DNA of 26,433 bases from a virus: the IMG/VR virus record IMGVR_UViG_3300032304_000618, positions 1 through 26,433 of that record; one strand, given 5' to 3'. Positions 16,679 through 22,948 of this stretch are shown here, piece after piece. Position numbers and translations under genes: made by a program. The notes under the pieces were generated by a model, which was not told where the DNA came from, did not search any database, and was given only the letters and a program-made list of their open reading frames with translations. Each line of letters opens with the position of its first letter. Position 1 is the stretch's first letter.

Positions 16679-16839
16679 AGTTACAAGAGGTAGACACGAT
16701 TCAAGACCTGAAGGAATGGGTCGAAGAGAATATGCCAGGGGCACGGCTCACGGTGGACAGTATGGGAGACGTGGTTATCCACACAGGGCTGCACTCTACT
16801 ATGGGAGGATACTTACACGAAAGGGAAGAAGATGACTGA
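16675..16839 (+). CDS. small acidic protein, 54 aa (GTG start)
   Basis: The GTG overlaps the previous stop (GTGA) and AAGGAGG lies eight bases upstream. The product begins MKLQEVDTIQDLKEWVEENM and then forms strands around LTVDSMGDVVIHTGL. It ends EREEDD, where those last codons are also the ribosome site and start of the next gene. No family recognised; the junction design recurs along this operon. Confidence 0.6.
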   Translation: MKLQEVDTIQDLKEWVEENMPGARLTVDSMGDVVIHTGLHSTMGGYLHEREEDD

Positions 16840-16903
16840 CTATTGCGAAGATTGCGGTCAGGTTATGTGGCTATGTATATGTGAGAAGGAGGACGTGGCG
16901 TGA
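16832..16903 (+). CDS. 23-aa cysteine-rich micro-protein
   Basis: The product begins MTDYCEDCGQVMWLCICEKE and ends DVA. Cys5, Cys8, Cys15 and Cys17 form a CxxC...CxC pattern that could hold one zinc ion. GGGAAGAAG precedes the ATG, and the stop overlaps the next ATG (TGATG). Being so short, it could also be a leader peptide, but the four-Cys pattern and good ribosome site favour a real zinc knuckle. Confidence 0.5.
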   Translation: MTDYCEDCGQVMWLCICEKEDVA

Positions 16904-17013
16904 TGGATGATGCAATAGTCCTGTGGGGCTTACTGTTAGTATATGGAATTCCAATTGTCACCGTGGCATATTGGATGGAGAAGATGATGCACAAGGGAGA
17001 AGATGATGAATGA
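16903..17013 (+). CDS. 36-aa single-pass membrane micro-protein
   Basis: Residues 4-24 (AIVLWGLLLVYGIPIVTVAYW) form one hydrophobic membrane segment, with a short acidic N-terminus and a charged, Met/Lys/Glu/Asp-rich C-terminus. GGAGG lies upstream and the start shares a base with the previous stop. Such proteins may be superinfection exclusion factors, holin partners or host membrane modulators; none can be chosen from sequence. Confidence 0.55.
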   Translation: MDDAIVLWGLLLVYGIPIVTVAYWMEKMMHKGEDDE

Positions 17014-17251
17014 GCAGGAGAAGATGGCGCAGTTCGTGTTTACCGTGGTGATTGCACCCGCTAACAAGCAGTACGACGTGGAACTGTGGGACTTTGCAGG
17101 TGATGAACCTAAGCAACTCTCAACAGGTGGAGGCAGCAACTGGCGCACGGCGCTAGGTGAGGCGCTATCAAAGATCGAATTACCAATAGACAAGGTGGAG
17201 AAGACCATCAATGATGTAATCAAGGAAGGTGTGGAAGATGAAGCGCTATGA
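17006..17251 (+). CDS. small protein, 81 aa
   Basis: Two consecutive ATGs exist at 17003 and 17006. GGGAG is six bases from the second and three from the first, so the second is chosen, with little effect on the product. The N-terminal half is beta-rich (FVFTVVIAPANKQYDVELWDF) and the C-terminal half helical (WRTALGEALSKIELPIDKVE). The layout suggests a compact alpha/beta domain. Unknown function. Confidence 0.6.
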   Translation: MNEQEKMAQFVFTVVIAPANKQYDVELWDFAGDEPKQLSTGGGSNWRTALGEALSKIELPIDKVEKTINDVIKEGVEDEAL

Positions 17252-17405
17252 GATAACAATATCCAAGGTAATGCACAGGACTATTGATGAGTTTGATACA
17301 GAAGGAGAAGCCCGCGCCTATGCTATCGCCAAGCGTGATGAACATATCTTGGAAGACTACAAGGTGGAATACTTCTATGAACTAACGGAGGTTTCTAATG
17401 TCTGA
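17238..17405 (+). CDS. small protein, 55 aa
   Basis: The product begins MKRYEITISKVMHRTIDEFD, an edge of beta strands, then a helix (GEARAYAIAKRDEHILEDY) and a last strand (YKVEYFYEL). This strand-helix-strand order resembles tiny phage beta-alpha-beta proteins. GGAAGGTGTGG lies upstream and the gene overlaps the previous one by 14 bases. No function assigned. Confidence 0.6.
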   Translation: MKRYEITISKVMHRTIDEFDTEGEARAYAIAKRDEHILEDYKVEYFYELTEVSNV

Positions 17406-17577
17406 GCCTACGGTAGACTACTGGCGTGCAAAGGCAGAGTTATGTCGTGACCTTGCACTAGCACAGATTATAGATGGTGATGAGAAGATGGAGAAGGAGG
17501 CAGGTATGAACCTAATGCGTATGACCTATGCTCTGTCTATGGTAGATGCATTCAACGAAGGAGGAGAAGATGACTGA
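17398..17577 (+). CDS. small helical acidic protein, 59 aa
   Basis: The product begins MSEPTVDYWRAKAELCRDLA and is helical throughout, with Met-rich and acidic segments, ending EGGEDD. GGAGG is seven bases before the ATG. The end overlaps the next start by eight bases, and its C-terminal codons are the next ribosome site. Unknown function. Confidence 0.6.
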   Translation: MSEPTVDYWRAKAELCRDLALAQIIDGDEKMEKEAGMNLMRMTYALSMVDAFNEGGEDD

Positions 17578-17824
17578 GGATAACGTGGTGGGCTTTCACC
17601 CAAAGAATAAACTGGTAAACTTCTACGAGATAGCAACGGCAGAAGGCAACGCAGTATGGGGCGGGGAGGATCCGCATAGCGCAGTGCAGTGGCTACGCCA
17701 ATCACCACTCAACTCACGCCTATTGGTGTCCTGCTGGGAAGCAGGGGAAGAGGATGCGCGATTGATAATCGAACCCATTGACATCACAAAGATTGTCTTT
17801 GCAGTAATGGCAGGTGCACAATGA
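17570..17824 (+). CDS. small protein, 84 aa
   Basis: An upstream ATG at 17546 is in frame, but AAGGAGGAGAAG directly precedes 17570, so the later start is chosen. The product begins MTEDNVVGFHPKNKLVNFYE and contains strands with aromatic residues, then ISSUE-free helix segments and a hydrophobic end (ITKIVFAVMAGAQ). No signal peptide is seen. Function unknown. Confidence 0.6.
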   Translation: MTEDNVVGFHPKNKLVNFYEIATAEGNAVWGGEDPHSAVQWLRQSPLNSRLLVSCWEAGEEDARLIIEPIDITKIVFAVMAGAQ

Positions 17825-17913
17825 ATCTAGTAATAGGGGTAGCGATAGTGATGCTGATAGCCTATGTTCTAATTGTATGGGAGGATAAGACAAACAATGG
17901 AGGCGGAAAATAA
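17821..17913 (+). CDS. 30-aa single-pass membrane micro-protein
   Basis: MNLVIGVAIVMLIAYVLIVW is one uninterrupted hydrophobic helix, followed by a polar tail EDKTNNGGGK. The start overlaps the previous stop (ATGA), giving coupled translation. It is the second such membrane micro-protein in this operon. A holin-like, antiholin or exclusion role is possible but unproven. Confidence 0.5.
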   Translation: MNLVIGVAIVMLIAYVLIVWEDKTNNGGGK

Positions 17914-18202
17914 AAGATTGCGCGGTGCTGCTAACCAAGCAGTGCGCCAACGTAACTACAGAAGGGCAAGAGACCGTGCGTTAGTACGCCTTGCTCATCT
18001 ATACCCTGATACCTATAAGCAGTTGCTCGAAATGGAGAAGAAGACAGATGAACAAGAAGGTAAAACGTGGCTTGACCTTAGCGGTAATACTGTCCCTGTT
18101 GTTGGTGTTCGTATCCGCACAGCAGACGGACGAGGTGCACCTGTCCTCAAAGAAGACATACATAGAAGCACGGACGAAGGCAACGATGGAGGAGAAGCGT
18201 GA
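17897..18202 (+). CDS. basic helical protein, 101 aa
   Basis: The ATG lies within the end of the preceding micro-gene; no strong ribosome site is seen, so coupling is likely. Residues 4-50 are helical and Arg-rich (a stretch reading NYRRARDRALVRLAHLYPD), suggesting nucleic acid binding. The C-terminal half is Gly/Val/Asp-rich. From 18048 onward it shares bases with the transglycosylase gene in another frame. The C-terminal codons hold the ribosome site for the gene starting at 18199. Confidence 0.6.
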   Translation: MEAENKRLRGAANQAVRQRNYRRARDRALVRLAHLYPDTYKQLLEMEKKTDEQEGKTWLDLSGNTVPVVGVRIRTADGRGAPVLKEDIHRSTDEGNDGGEA

Positions 18203-18491
18203 GAACAAATCACTTGCAGTTAGTTACGCACGAGCACTCGGTTACAATCAAGACCAAATCAGATGTCTCGTCACCTTATGGACCCGTGAATCCCGCTTCG
18301 ACCACCTTGCTCGCCCAAGAGACGCTTCGGGCAAACCAAGAAGCACGGCTTACGGAATTGCTCAACTCCTTAGAGAACGTAGTGGACAACCTGAACTACA
18401 AATCCTTCACGGTCTACGATACCTTGAACATCGCTATGGAAAATCTGCGTGTCGCGCTCTCCAACATAGCAACAGAGTCGGCTGGTACTGA
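18048..18491 (+). CDS. secreted SLT-type lytic transglycosylase, 147 aa, fully overprinted
   Basis: This enzyme would cleave cell-wall glycan strands. Residues 9-24 form a signal peptide or membrane anchor (LTLAVILSLLLVFVSA). The C-terminal domain shows CLVTLWTRES with the likely catalytic Glu at position 81, then STAYGIAQLL, the GLRYLEHRYG block, a second Cys near 135 and the end HSNRVGWY; this layout is that of the small actinobacterial/phage transglycosylase family. GGAG lies ten bases before the ATG. The entire gene is shared with two other frames: 17897-18202 covers its first third and 18199-18501 the rest. Confidence 0.75.
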   Translation: MNKKVKRGLTLAVILSLLLVFVSAQQTDEVHLSSKKTYIEARTKATMEEKRENKSLAVSYARALGYNQDQIRCLVTLWTRESRFDHLARPRDASGKPRSTAYGIAQLLRERSGQPELQILHGLRYLEHRYGKSACRALQHSNRVGWY

Positions 18492-18501
18492 TACACTATA
18501 A
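18199..18501 (+). CDS. 100-aa helical protein overlapping the transglycosylase (GTG start)
   Basis: GGAGGAGAAGC directly precedes the GTG, the best ribosome site in this neighbourhood, and the start overlaps the previous stop (GTGA). The product begins MRTNHLQLVTHEHSVTIKTK and has a well-formed amphipathic helical region (ANQEARLTELLNSLENVVDN), with normal composition. It is in a different frame from the transglycosylase over 293 bases. Both look genuine, one by homology and one by ribosome site and composition. Function unknown. Confidence 0.6.
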   Translation: MRTNHLQLVTHEHSVTIKTKSDVSSPYGPVNPASTTLLAQETLRANQEARLTELLNSLENVVDNLNYKSFTVYDTLNIAMENLRVALSNIATESAGTDTL

Positions 18502-18524
18502 GTGCATCCTCCTTTCGGGCGACT

Positions 18525-18563
18525 AAGAACCTCACCGCAAACCCTTCCTGCGGTGGGGTTCTT
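18525..18563. terminator. terminator between convergent operons
   Basis: AAGAACCTCACCGCA and TGCGGTGGGGTTCTT pair over 15 bp with one G-U and a 9-base loop. It lies between the end of the rightward operon at 18501 and the end of the leftward operon at 18566, so it may stop both. The U-run is short (TTCTTT on the plus strand). Confidence 0.75.
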
Positions 18564-18565
18564 TG

Positions 18566-18739
18566 CTATCCACCCGTAGAGTAGAAGCCTTTGCCCTTAA
18601 ATGTAATAGAAGGGGAATCCCACTTGCGTATCATAGGTATGTGGCAATCAAAGCAAGATGGTTCACGTGGTTCTTCGTGGATGCTACGTTCCACTGTTAG
18701 TTCTGCCTTGCACTCAGTGCAGCGATAGTCGTACTGCAT
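18566..18739 (-). CDS. FmdB-like zinc ribbon protein, 57 aa
   Basis: The N-terminus MQYDYRCTECKAEL with Cys7/Cys10 and the later Cys29/Cys32 form a zinc ribbon. The C-terminal block SPSITFKGKGFYSTGG matches the conserved end of the FmdB family of putative regulatory proteins, which I recognise from general knowledge. The ATG overlaps the stop of the upstream gene (TGATG). It is the last gene of the leftward DNA metabolism operon and ends three bases from the terminator. A role in transcription control or translation is possible; the family function is poorly defined. Confidence 0.7.
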   Translation of the reverse strand: MQYDYRCTECKAELTVERSIHEEPREPSCFDCHIPMIRKWDSPSITFKGKGFYSTGG

Positions 18740-18951
18740 CAGCCCAACTCCTTCTCAATTGCTCGGATGGTTGGGCAGGGATAGATGTGAGCGCACCAAC
18801 ACATAAATTCTTCTTTGGTTGGTACCCAATCTGGTATCGGACTTGGTGTATGTAATTCCACTACTGCACTAAGAGCAAAATGAATATCTAAATGGTCGCA
18901 TCCAGCGTTGCGCTTTTCCCATAACTTCATAATCAATTCATCGTGTGTCAT
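18739..18951 (-). CDS. small protein with C-terminal Cys cluster, 70 aa
   Basis: The product begins MTHDELIMKLWEKRNAGCDH and has a helical N-terminal half, a Pro-rich centre (HTPSPIPDWVPTKEEF) and an end with three closely spaced Cys (MCWCAHIYPCPTIRAIEKEL). Metal binding is possible. Its ATG overlaps the stop of the sigma-like gene (ATGA). I do not recognise a family. Confidence 0.6.
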   Translation of the reverse strand: MTHDELIMKLWEKRNAGCDHLDIHFALSAVVELHTPSPIPDWVPTKEEFMCWCAHIYPCPTIRAIEKELG

Positions 18952-19613
18952 TGGTAAGGCGACTCCCCTCCCATAAAGTTAAGTATCTTACGTAATGCAT
19001 TGGAACATCTGCGATCAGCAGTAGAGATAGCACACTCTGTTGCCTCACTTAACTGTTGCAGTGTGTAGTTCTCGTGGTATCGAAGGCGCAAGATGTTCTT
19101 CTCATCTTCATCTAGTAGTTCATAAGACTTCTTGATGTCAATCAGTGTGGCTAACAGGTTGCCACCTTCTGCGGGTGCAGCAGGCTTACGTGGTGTGCCA
19201 TCATTGACTAGGTTCTGTGCCTGTTCAATGGCGGTCTCATTGACCACGCTTGCGATAACATATGGTAACAACTGTGCAATGGTAGTTACATCATAGAAGG
19301 ACTCATCATTGGTCTGGTATCCAGACCTAGTAGCCTTCTCCTTGCGGGCATAGCGTTCAAGTCCACGTCGCATCTGAAATGCAATACGCTTCTGATTGAT
19401 AAGGCGTTTAGTATCATCTTCTTCTGCAAGTAACCCATTGAAATAGGACACACGTGTCATCAACCAAGCGTATGCTTCTTGCGTGAGATCAGCACGATCT
19501 ACATACTTACGATAGCGACGGTGCACAGTGGTGACCACACTAGGCACAAGGTCAGCAAGTATTGGGTGTGGATCAGTCACAATCAGGTTCCAAAACTTCA
19601 GGCCATACGCCAT
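18948..19613 (-). CDS. phage sigma-70-like factor, 221 aa
   Basis: The C-terminal 58 residues resemble sigma region 4: LDEDEKNILRLRYHENYTLQQLSE followed by a helix-turn-helix with an Arg-rich recognition helix (STADRRCSNALRKIL). Residues 30-55 (VHRRYRKYVDRADLTQEAYAWL) recall region 2.1-2.2. The middle is unusual and may be lineage-specific. It could direct host RNA polymerase to phage promoters, most likely the late ones. The start is uncertain because the upstream ribosome site is weak; this frame overlaps the preceding gene by 41 bases. Confidence 0.75.
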   Translation of the reverse strand: MAYGLKFWNLIVTDPHPILADLVPSVVTTVHRRYRKYVDRADLTQEAYAWLMTRVSYFNGLLAEEDDTKRLINQKRIAFQMRRGLERYARKEKATRSGYQTNDESFYDVTTIAQLLPYVIASVVNETAIEQAQNLVNDGTPRKPAAPAEGGNLLATLIDIKKSYELLDEDEKNILRLRYHENYTLQQLSEATECAISTADRRCSNALRKILNFMGGESPYQ

Positions 19614-19998
19614 CTAGTACCATCATTGCGATGGCAGAGTAGTTGAGTAAGTCTAAGAATGAATCACGCAAGGACTCATTGCTTGGCTTAACGCCAGAGT
19701 CAATCAAGTTATTGATGCGTGCTATCTTGTCCCACATACGTACACGCAGACCATTAAGTGGTCCACCTGGTGAGTGAGCAATGTTCTTTGGGCCGTAGTC
19801 GTGATGCTTACGTACCAGTAGGTTACCTGCTTGATCCATAATACGCCAGACATCAGCAATGAAAGCATCATTTACCTTATCGGTGTAGGGCGCAAGAGTA
19901 TTGTCTCTGTTTCCAAATTCACTTCTAGGATCTGGAAGCCCATATGCTGCAAAGTCTGTACCATCGTGGCCCAGTCGCTCTCGGTCATTGTCATACAT
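19573..19998 (-). CDS. Nmad1/DUF1599-type nucleotide-modification-associated protein, 141 aa
   Basis: The segment around LVRKHHDYGPKNIAHSPGGP and the following helices (MWDKIARINNLID, LRDSFLDLLNYSAIAMMVLD) match the domain called nucleotide modification associated domain 1 (DUF1599), a family linked by gene context to modified bases. A TTG one codon upstream is possible, but GGAGGCGTTTG-ATG supports this start. It overlaps the sigma-like gene by 41 bases. Whether the phage DNA is modified cannot be told here, since no glycosyl- or methyltransferase is in the window. Confidence 0.65.
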   Translation of the reverse strand: MYDNDRERLGHDGTDFAAYGLPDPRSEFGNRDNTLAPYTDKVNDAFIADVWRIMDQAGNLLVRKHHDYGPKNIAHSPGGPLNGLRVRMWDKIARINNLIDSGVKPSNESLRDSFLDLLNYSAIAMMVLDGVWPEVLEPDCD

Positions 19999-20639
19999 CA
20001 AACGCCTCCAAATAATTTCAACGCCTCATCTTTACCGTGTGTAAGGTAGAAGTCATTGATGTCCATTGATGCAGGCAATGATACTATACGTGAGTTCATT
20101 ACCTCTTGTGACACACGACGAGAGAACTCTGCCCCTGGGTTAGTGCCATCCTCTTTGATGTCATTATCGCCTACAACATAGACGGTATCGTAACCAGTAA
20201 ACAACTTAACAAAGTGTGGCTTCCAAGCCTGCACTCCAGGCACACCGACAGCAGGTATGCCAATCAAACCTGATACAACTACTGCATCTAACTCACCTTC
20301 ACATACTACGATGGTGGATGAATCAATAGTTACATCAGCAACATTAAACAGATGACCCTTCTGCCCTGTAGGTGCACCATACTTAGGCTTACCATCATCT
20401 AACCTACGAAACTTAACGCCAACGCACATACCTAACGCAGTCAGGTAAGGTATAGAAAGCCAGCCAGCGTGGTGTTCGTGACCATTGATAGGGTCAGTGA
20501 CTAGTCCTAATGAATACTGTTCGGCAATGCCTTTAGATATCCCACGTCCTTCGAGGTAGGCCAGTGCCTTTTCGTCCAGGCTTTTGCTGTAATGTGTGAC
20601 CGCTTCCAGCAGCGATTTCGATTGCTCTTTTGAGTGCAT
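19998..20639 (-). CDS. toprim half of a split DNA primase, 213 aa
   Basis: The toprim domain is marked by CEGELDA (113-119, catalytic Glu114) and by DND (158-160) in VVGDND, the metal-binding acidic pairs of primases. The N-terminal part, ALAYLEGRGISKGIAEQYSLG, is the motif found just before toprim in DnaG-like enzymes. The zinc-binding part is supplied by the gene just upstream, which overlaps by 107 bases in another frame. GGAG lies seven bases before the ATG. It would make RNA primers for phage replication, partnering the RecA-fold ATPase gene in the same operon. Confidence 0.85.
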   Translation of the reverse strand: MHSKEQSKSLLEAVTHYSKSLDEKALAYLEGRGISKGIAEQYSLGLVTDPINGHEHHAGWLSIPYLTALGMCVGVKFRRLDDGKPKYGAPTGQKGHLFNVADVTIDSSTIVVCEGELDAVVVSGLIGIPAVGVPGVQAWKPHFVKLFTGYDTVYVVGDNDIKEDGTNPGAEFSRRVSQEVMNSRIVSLPASMDINDFYLTHGKDEALKLFGGV

Positions 20640-20910
20640 CCTTAAACTCCAAGTTCTCTATGATACCGACAACATTTACTGCGTTGCCACCCTTTCCACA
20701 GGTGTGACAAAAGAATAGGTTGTCATAGGTATTGATGACAGCACTACGCCTTTTGTCTGGGTGGATGCAGCACCTAACAGATGCGCTCCTACCTTCTCTT
20801 ACTTCTCCACCGTAGTGAAGAACGATTGCTCCTATGGGGATTGTGTTTGCATCAACGGGACCTTTGTACCTGCCCGCTTTACGTACCCTGGACCAGTCTT
20901 GTGTTGACAT
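20533..20910 (-). CDS. CHC2 zinc-finger half of a split primase, 125 aa
   Basis: Cys47, His50, Cys68 and Cys71 form the CHC2 zinc ribbon of DnaG-type primases (CCIHPDKRRSAVIN, then FFCHTCGKGGNAVNVV), followed by a helix ending the fold. The open frame extends to 20931, but AAGGGG five bases before 20910 favours the internal ATG. The tail from about residue 100 is basic and lies in the zone shared with the toprim gene. Moving from this frame into the toprim frame would need a +1 shift. Confidence 0.8.
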   Translation of the reverse strand: MSTQDWSRVRKAGRYKGPVDANTIPIGAIVLHYGGEVREGRSASVRCCIHPDKRRSAVINTYDNLFFCHTCGKGGNAVNVVGIIENLEFKDALKRAIEIAAGSGHTLQQKPGRKGTGLPRRTWDI

Positions 20911-21011
20911 ACACACCCCTTGTCGTCGCACTTATTGTGATACTTAGCAGCACGTTTGTATTCGGCTACAGAATTTTCTACGCCTGCATCCATACAGTTA
21001 TTACAAATCAT
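20832..21011 (-). CDS. small zinc-binding protein, 59 aa
   Basis: Cys3, Cys6, Cys28, Cys33 and Cys35, plus His26 and His37, give a likely zinc site (MICNNC, later KCDDKGCVCQH). AAGGAG lies five bases before this ATG, so it is preferred to the start at 21047. The start overlaps the previous stop (TAATG), and the end overlaps the primase zinc-finger gene by 79 bases. Function unknown; a nucleic acid or primase accessory role is a guess. Confidence 0.6.
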   Translation of the reverse strand: MICNNCMDAGVENSVAEYKRAAKYHNKCDDKGCVCQHKTGPGYVKRAGTKVPLMQTQSP

Positions 21012-21496
21012 TAGAACTCCTTCAACTCTGTTACTGGTACACGCCATCCACCGATGGCTTCATCCCTGTACTGGGACTTTGCATACTCTTCAGGGTTGCA
21101 CCAGCCATAGACTTCAACCTGTGAATAGTAATCTTCATCAAGAATCTTTGTGCCTACTATGATCTTGCCGTTATCCTTATTCCAAAATGGAATTGAATCA
21201 CGTGTGCGTACCGTACGTACCTCAAAGTTGTTACCCACGTCAGGCAACTTAGCCCGACGAGGATGTAGTTCATTGGGATACCACGGTACATTCCAAGAGG
21301 TATCAGTAAGAGATGCAACCGCCCACTCAGAGACGTTGGCTCGGACATTGGCAAGAAGTTCGTGCTCTAAGTAGCCGTTCTTCTTACCCTCTGCGTAGTT
21401 AGGTCGATCTACTGACCCATACTTAGCAAGCCAACGCTCTGTTGCAAGCATTGTGCAGACTCTTATTTCATCCCTGCTCAGGTTTACTATCATCAT
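21011..21496 (-). CDS. putative PD-(D/E)XK-like protein, 161 aa
   Basis: The protein contains Glu57 in ANVSEWAVAS, then Asp86 and Glu92-x-Arg94 in LPDVGNNFEVRT, then a hydrophobic strand (KIIVGTKIL). This E...D...ExR order and secondary structure resemble the PD-(D/E)XK nuclease core with Arg in place of Lys, but the match is only suggestive. A second ATG immediately follows the first and either may be used. It lies among recombination and replication genes, which fits a nuclease or DNA-binding role. Confidence 0.55.
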   Translation of the reverse strand: MMIVNLSRDEIRVCTMLATERWLAKYGSVDRPNYAEGKKNGYLEHELLANVRANVSEWAVASLTDTSWNVPWYPNELHPRRAKLPDVGNNFEVRTVRTRDSIPFWNKDNGKIIVGTKILDEDYYSQVEVYGWCNPEEYAKSQYRDEAIGGWRVPVTELKEF

Positions 21497-21677
21497 CTAC
21501 TTTCTCAAAGGATTCTATAAGATCTAAATACTTCAGACGTGCTCTAGGTCTTTCCGTTTTCCAGTCTTCACCTTCAAAAAAGATTGCTATTAGATATTCT
21601 GAATTAGAGGTATGGTTATTGAAAGTATCGTAAGCATCATAAACAGAACCTGTTGCTTTACTCTTCCACTTTGCCAT
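21468..21677 (-). CDS. small protein, 69 aa
   Basis: GAGGACACAG precedes this ATG, so it is chosen over the in-frame one at 21710. The product begins MAKWKSKATGSVYDAYDTFN and reads as a small beta-rich domain (SEYLIAIFFEGEDWKTERP) with a charged tail. It overlaps genes at both ends. The Trp/Tyr spacing could suit an OB- or SH3-like barrel; no assignment. Confidence 0.5.
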   Translation of the reverse strand: MAKWKSKATGSVYDAYDTFNNHTSNSEYLIAIFFEGEDWKTERPRARLKYLDLIESFEKVDDDSKPEQG

Positions 21678-21774
21678 CTGTGTCCTCTTCTTCAGTAGTT
21701 GAATCTTCAACCACTTCTTCTACTACTGGTACTAGTATTTCTGATGTTGTGATTTCTCCGCCTGGTACTGGCAT
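21658..21774 (-). CDS. acidic micro-protein, 38 aa
   Basis: The product MPVPGGEITTSEILVPVVEE continues with a Glu/Asp/Thr-rich tail and is very acidic. AAAGGAG lies eight bases before the ATG, which overlaps the previous stop (TAATG). An extension to 21795 is in frame but lies inside the upstream gene. An acidic decoy or DNA-mimic role is imaginable; nothing proves it. Confidence 0.45.
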   Translation of the reverse strand: MPVPGGEITTSEILVPVVEEVVEDSTTEEEDTDGKVEE

Positions 21775-22124
21775 TACTGTTTCTCCTTTAGCCATTGAGT
21801 TAAGTCTTGGATTACCCAAGCCTGATCGATTGATGCGTTGCGACGCTTAACTACAACATAAGACAGAGGGACTTCCCCGATACCTCGTGCCTTTGCGTAG
21901 TTAAGCGCCTCAACTTGTGCTTCTCTCCAGAACTCAGGCAGGGAAAGGGTCTGCCTGTTCTTGAGTTCAAGGATGTAGGTTTCTCCAGATATGATAACAA
22001 CCATATCCCCTTCATCCTTTGCCCCAGCCTTAGTCAAACGTTCTGCCATAACTCCCGCATTGCGTAGCCATTTCATAACATCTGTCTCAAACTGAGAACC
22101 TTTACGTCCGTTCTTGTTAGCCAT
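21774..22124 (-). CDS. Holliday-junction-resolvase-like PD-(D/E)XK nuclease, 116 aa
   Basis: The start RKGSQFETDVMKWLR (Glu13), then EGDMVVI (Asp40) and ILELKNR (Glu53-x-Lys55) is the catalytic layout of archaeal-Hjc/RecB-like small nucleases. A basic Arg/Lys-rich surface follows. Such enzymes resolve branched DNA before packaging. The gene is coupled to the RecA-fold ATPase gene upstream (the ATPase stop shares a base with this start) and sits among replication genes, supporting a role in replication or recombination. Confidence 0.75.
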   Translation of the reverse strand: MANKNGRKGSQFETDVMKWLRNAGVMAERLTKAGAKDEGDMVVIISGETYILELKNRQTLSLPEFWREAQVEALNYAKARGIGEVPLSYVVVKRRNASIDQAWVIQDLTQWLKEKQ

Positions 22125-22948
22125 CAGACTCGCAAGTATGCTCTGCCTTGTGCATCTTGATCTCCAATCTGACAGGAAGCAAAGTTAACAAATAGTGTAG
22201 CCCATTGTGATGCATCTGCTGTGTGAGGACCGAAGCGATTCTTCACTGCAGCAACCCGCAACATCCCTTGTCCTGGATCATAGCCTAATGTAAGTATCAG
22301 TGCTGGTAACTGACTGACCTTACCGTGGATAGCACGTCGTGGTGGTGGCATCATCGGGGATCCATACTCACTCTGCTCTGATACGTGATGAAGTACTAAG
22401 ACACAAGCCTCTGTCTTGCGTGCCATATCGTGCAACTCCATCATAATTGCACGTAGCCCTGCCCATTCGTTGTCTGTTTCGGCTGCAACATTCATTAAGT
22501 TATCGATGATAATTAACTCAGGTGCTATGCCAAAGAGTTCAACGTAGGCTTTGATTTCTAATTCAATGTCATCTAGTGATGGACTTGAATCAAACACCCA
22601 TTGTATGTGCGACATCTTAGATAGATGGTCAGCGTAGTAGTCAGGTTTGTAATCCATATTGGTTTCAACTGTTAACTGTGTGTGTCCTGAGATCTGCGCT
22701 GCAGATCGCATCAACACCGTAGCAGTATCAGTATCTGCGGAAAAGAAAAGTGTTGGTACCTTTGCCTTGATTGCATAGACAAGAGCAAACATACTCTTGC
22801 CAGCATTAGGTGCAGCAGCAACCATACATACTTGCCCTCGTCTAAACTTGATGGACTGAGCAGACAACCCAGTCCATACATCAGGCAGTGGCACAGCCTT
22901 AATAGTGCTAGTGCCTAGCGCCCTCTTTAGATTAAGCAACTTCCTCAT
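22124..22948 (-). CDS. RecA-fold ATPase, DnaB/RepA-like helicase, 274 aa
   Basis: Walker A APNAGKS (46-52) follows the strand QVCMVAA; Walker B LIIIDN is at about 145-150; a conserved ACVLVLHHVSE strand follows, as in DnaB/RadA-type ATPases. The N-terminal DnaB domain is absent, so this is a minimal hexameric helicase or RadA-like recombinase. A TTG at 22957 is in frame, but the ATG at 22948 is preferred, with GGAGG only two bases away, an unusually tight spacing. It overlaps the WhiB gene by 17 bases. Confidence 0.8.
   Translation of the reverse strand: MRKLLNLKRALGTSTIKAVPLPDVWTGLSAQSIKFRRGQVCMVAAAPNAGKSMFALVYAIKAKVPTLFFSADTDTATVLMRSAAQISGHTQLTVETNMDYKPDYYADHLSKMSHIQWVFDSSPSLDDIELEIKAYVELFGIAPELIIIDNLMNVAAETDNEWAGLRAIMMELHDMARKTEACVLVLHHVSEQSEYGSPMMPPPRRAIHGKVSQLPALILTLGYDPGQGMLRVAAVKNRFGPHTADASQWATLFVNFASCQIGDQDAQGRAYLRV

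Noticed and set aside
17720-17950. Minus-strand open frame of 76 codons inside the small-gene operon
   Set aside because: It crosses several well-supported plus-strand genes, with no ribosome site.
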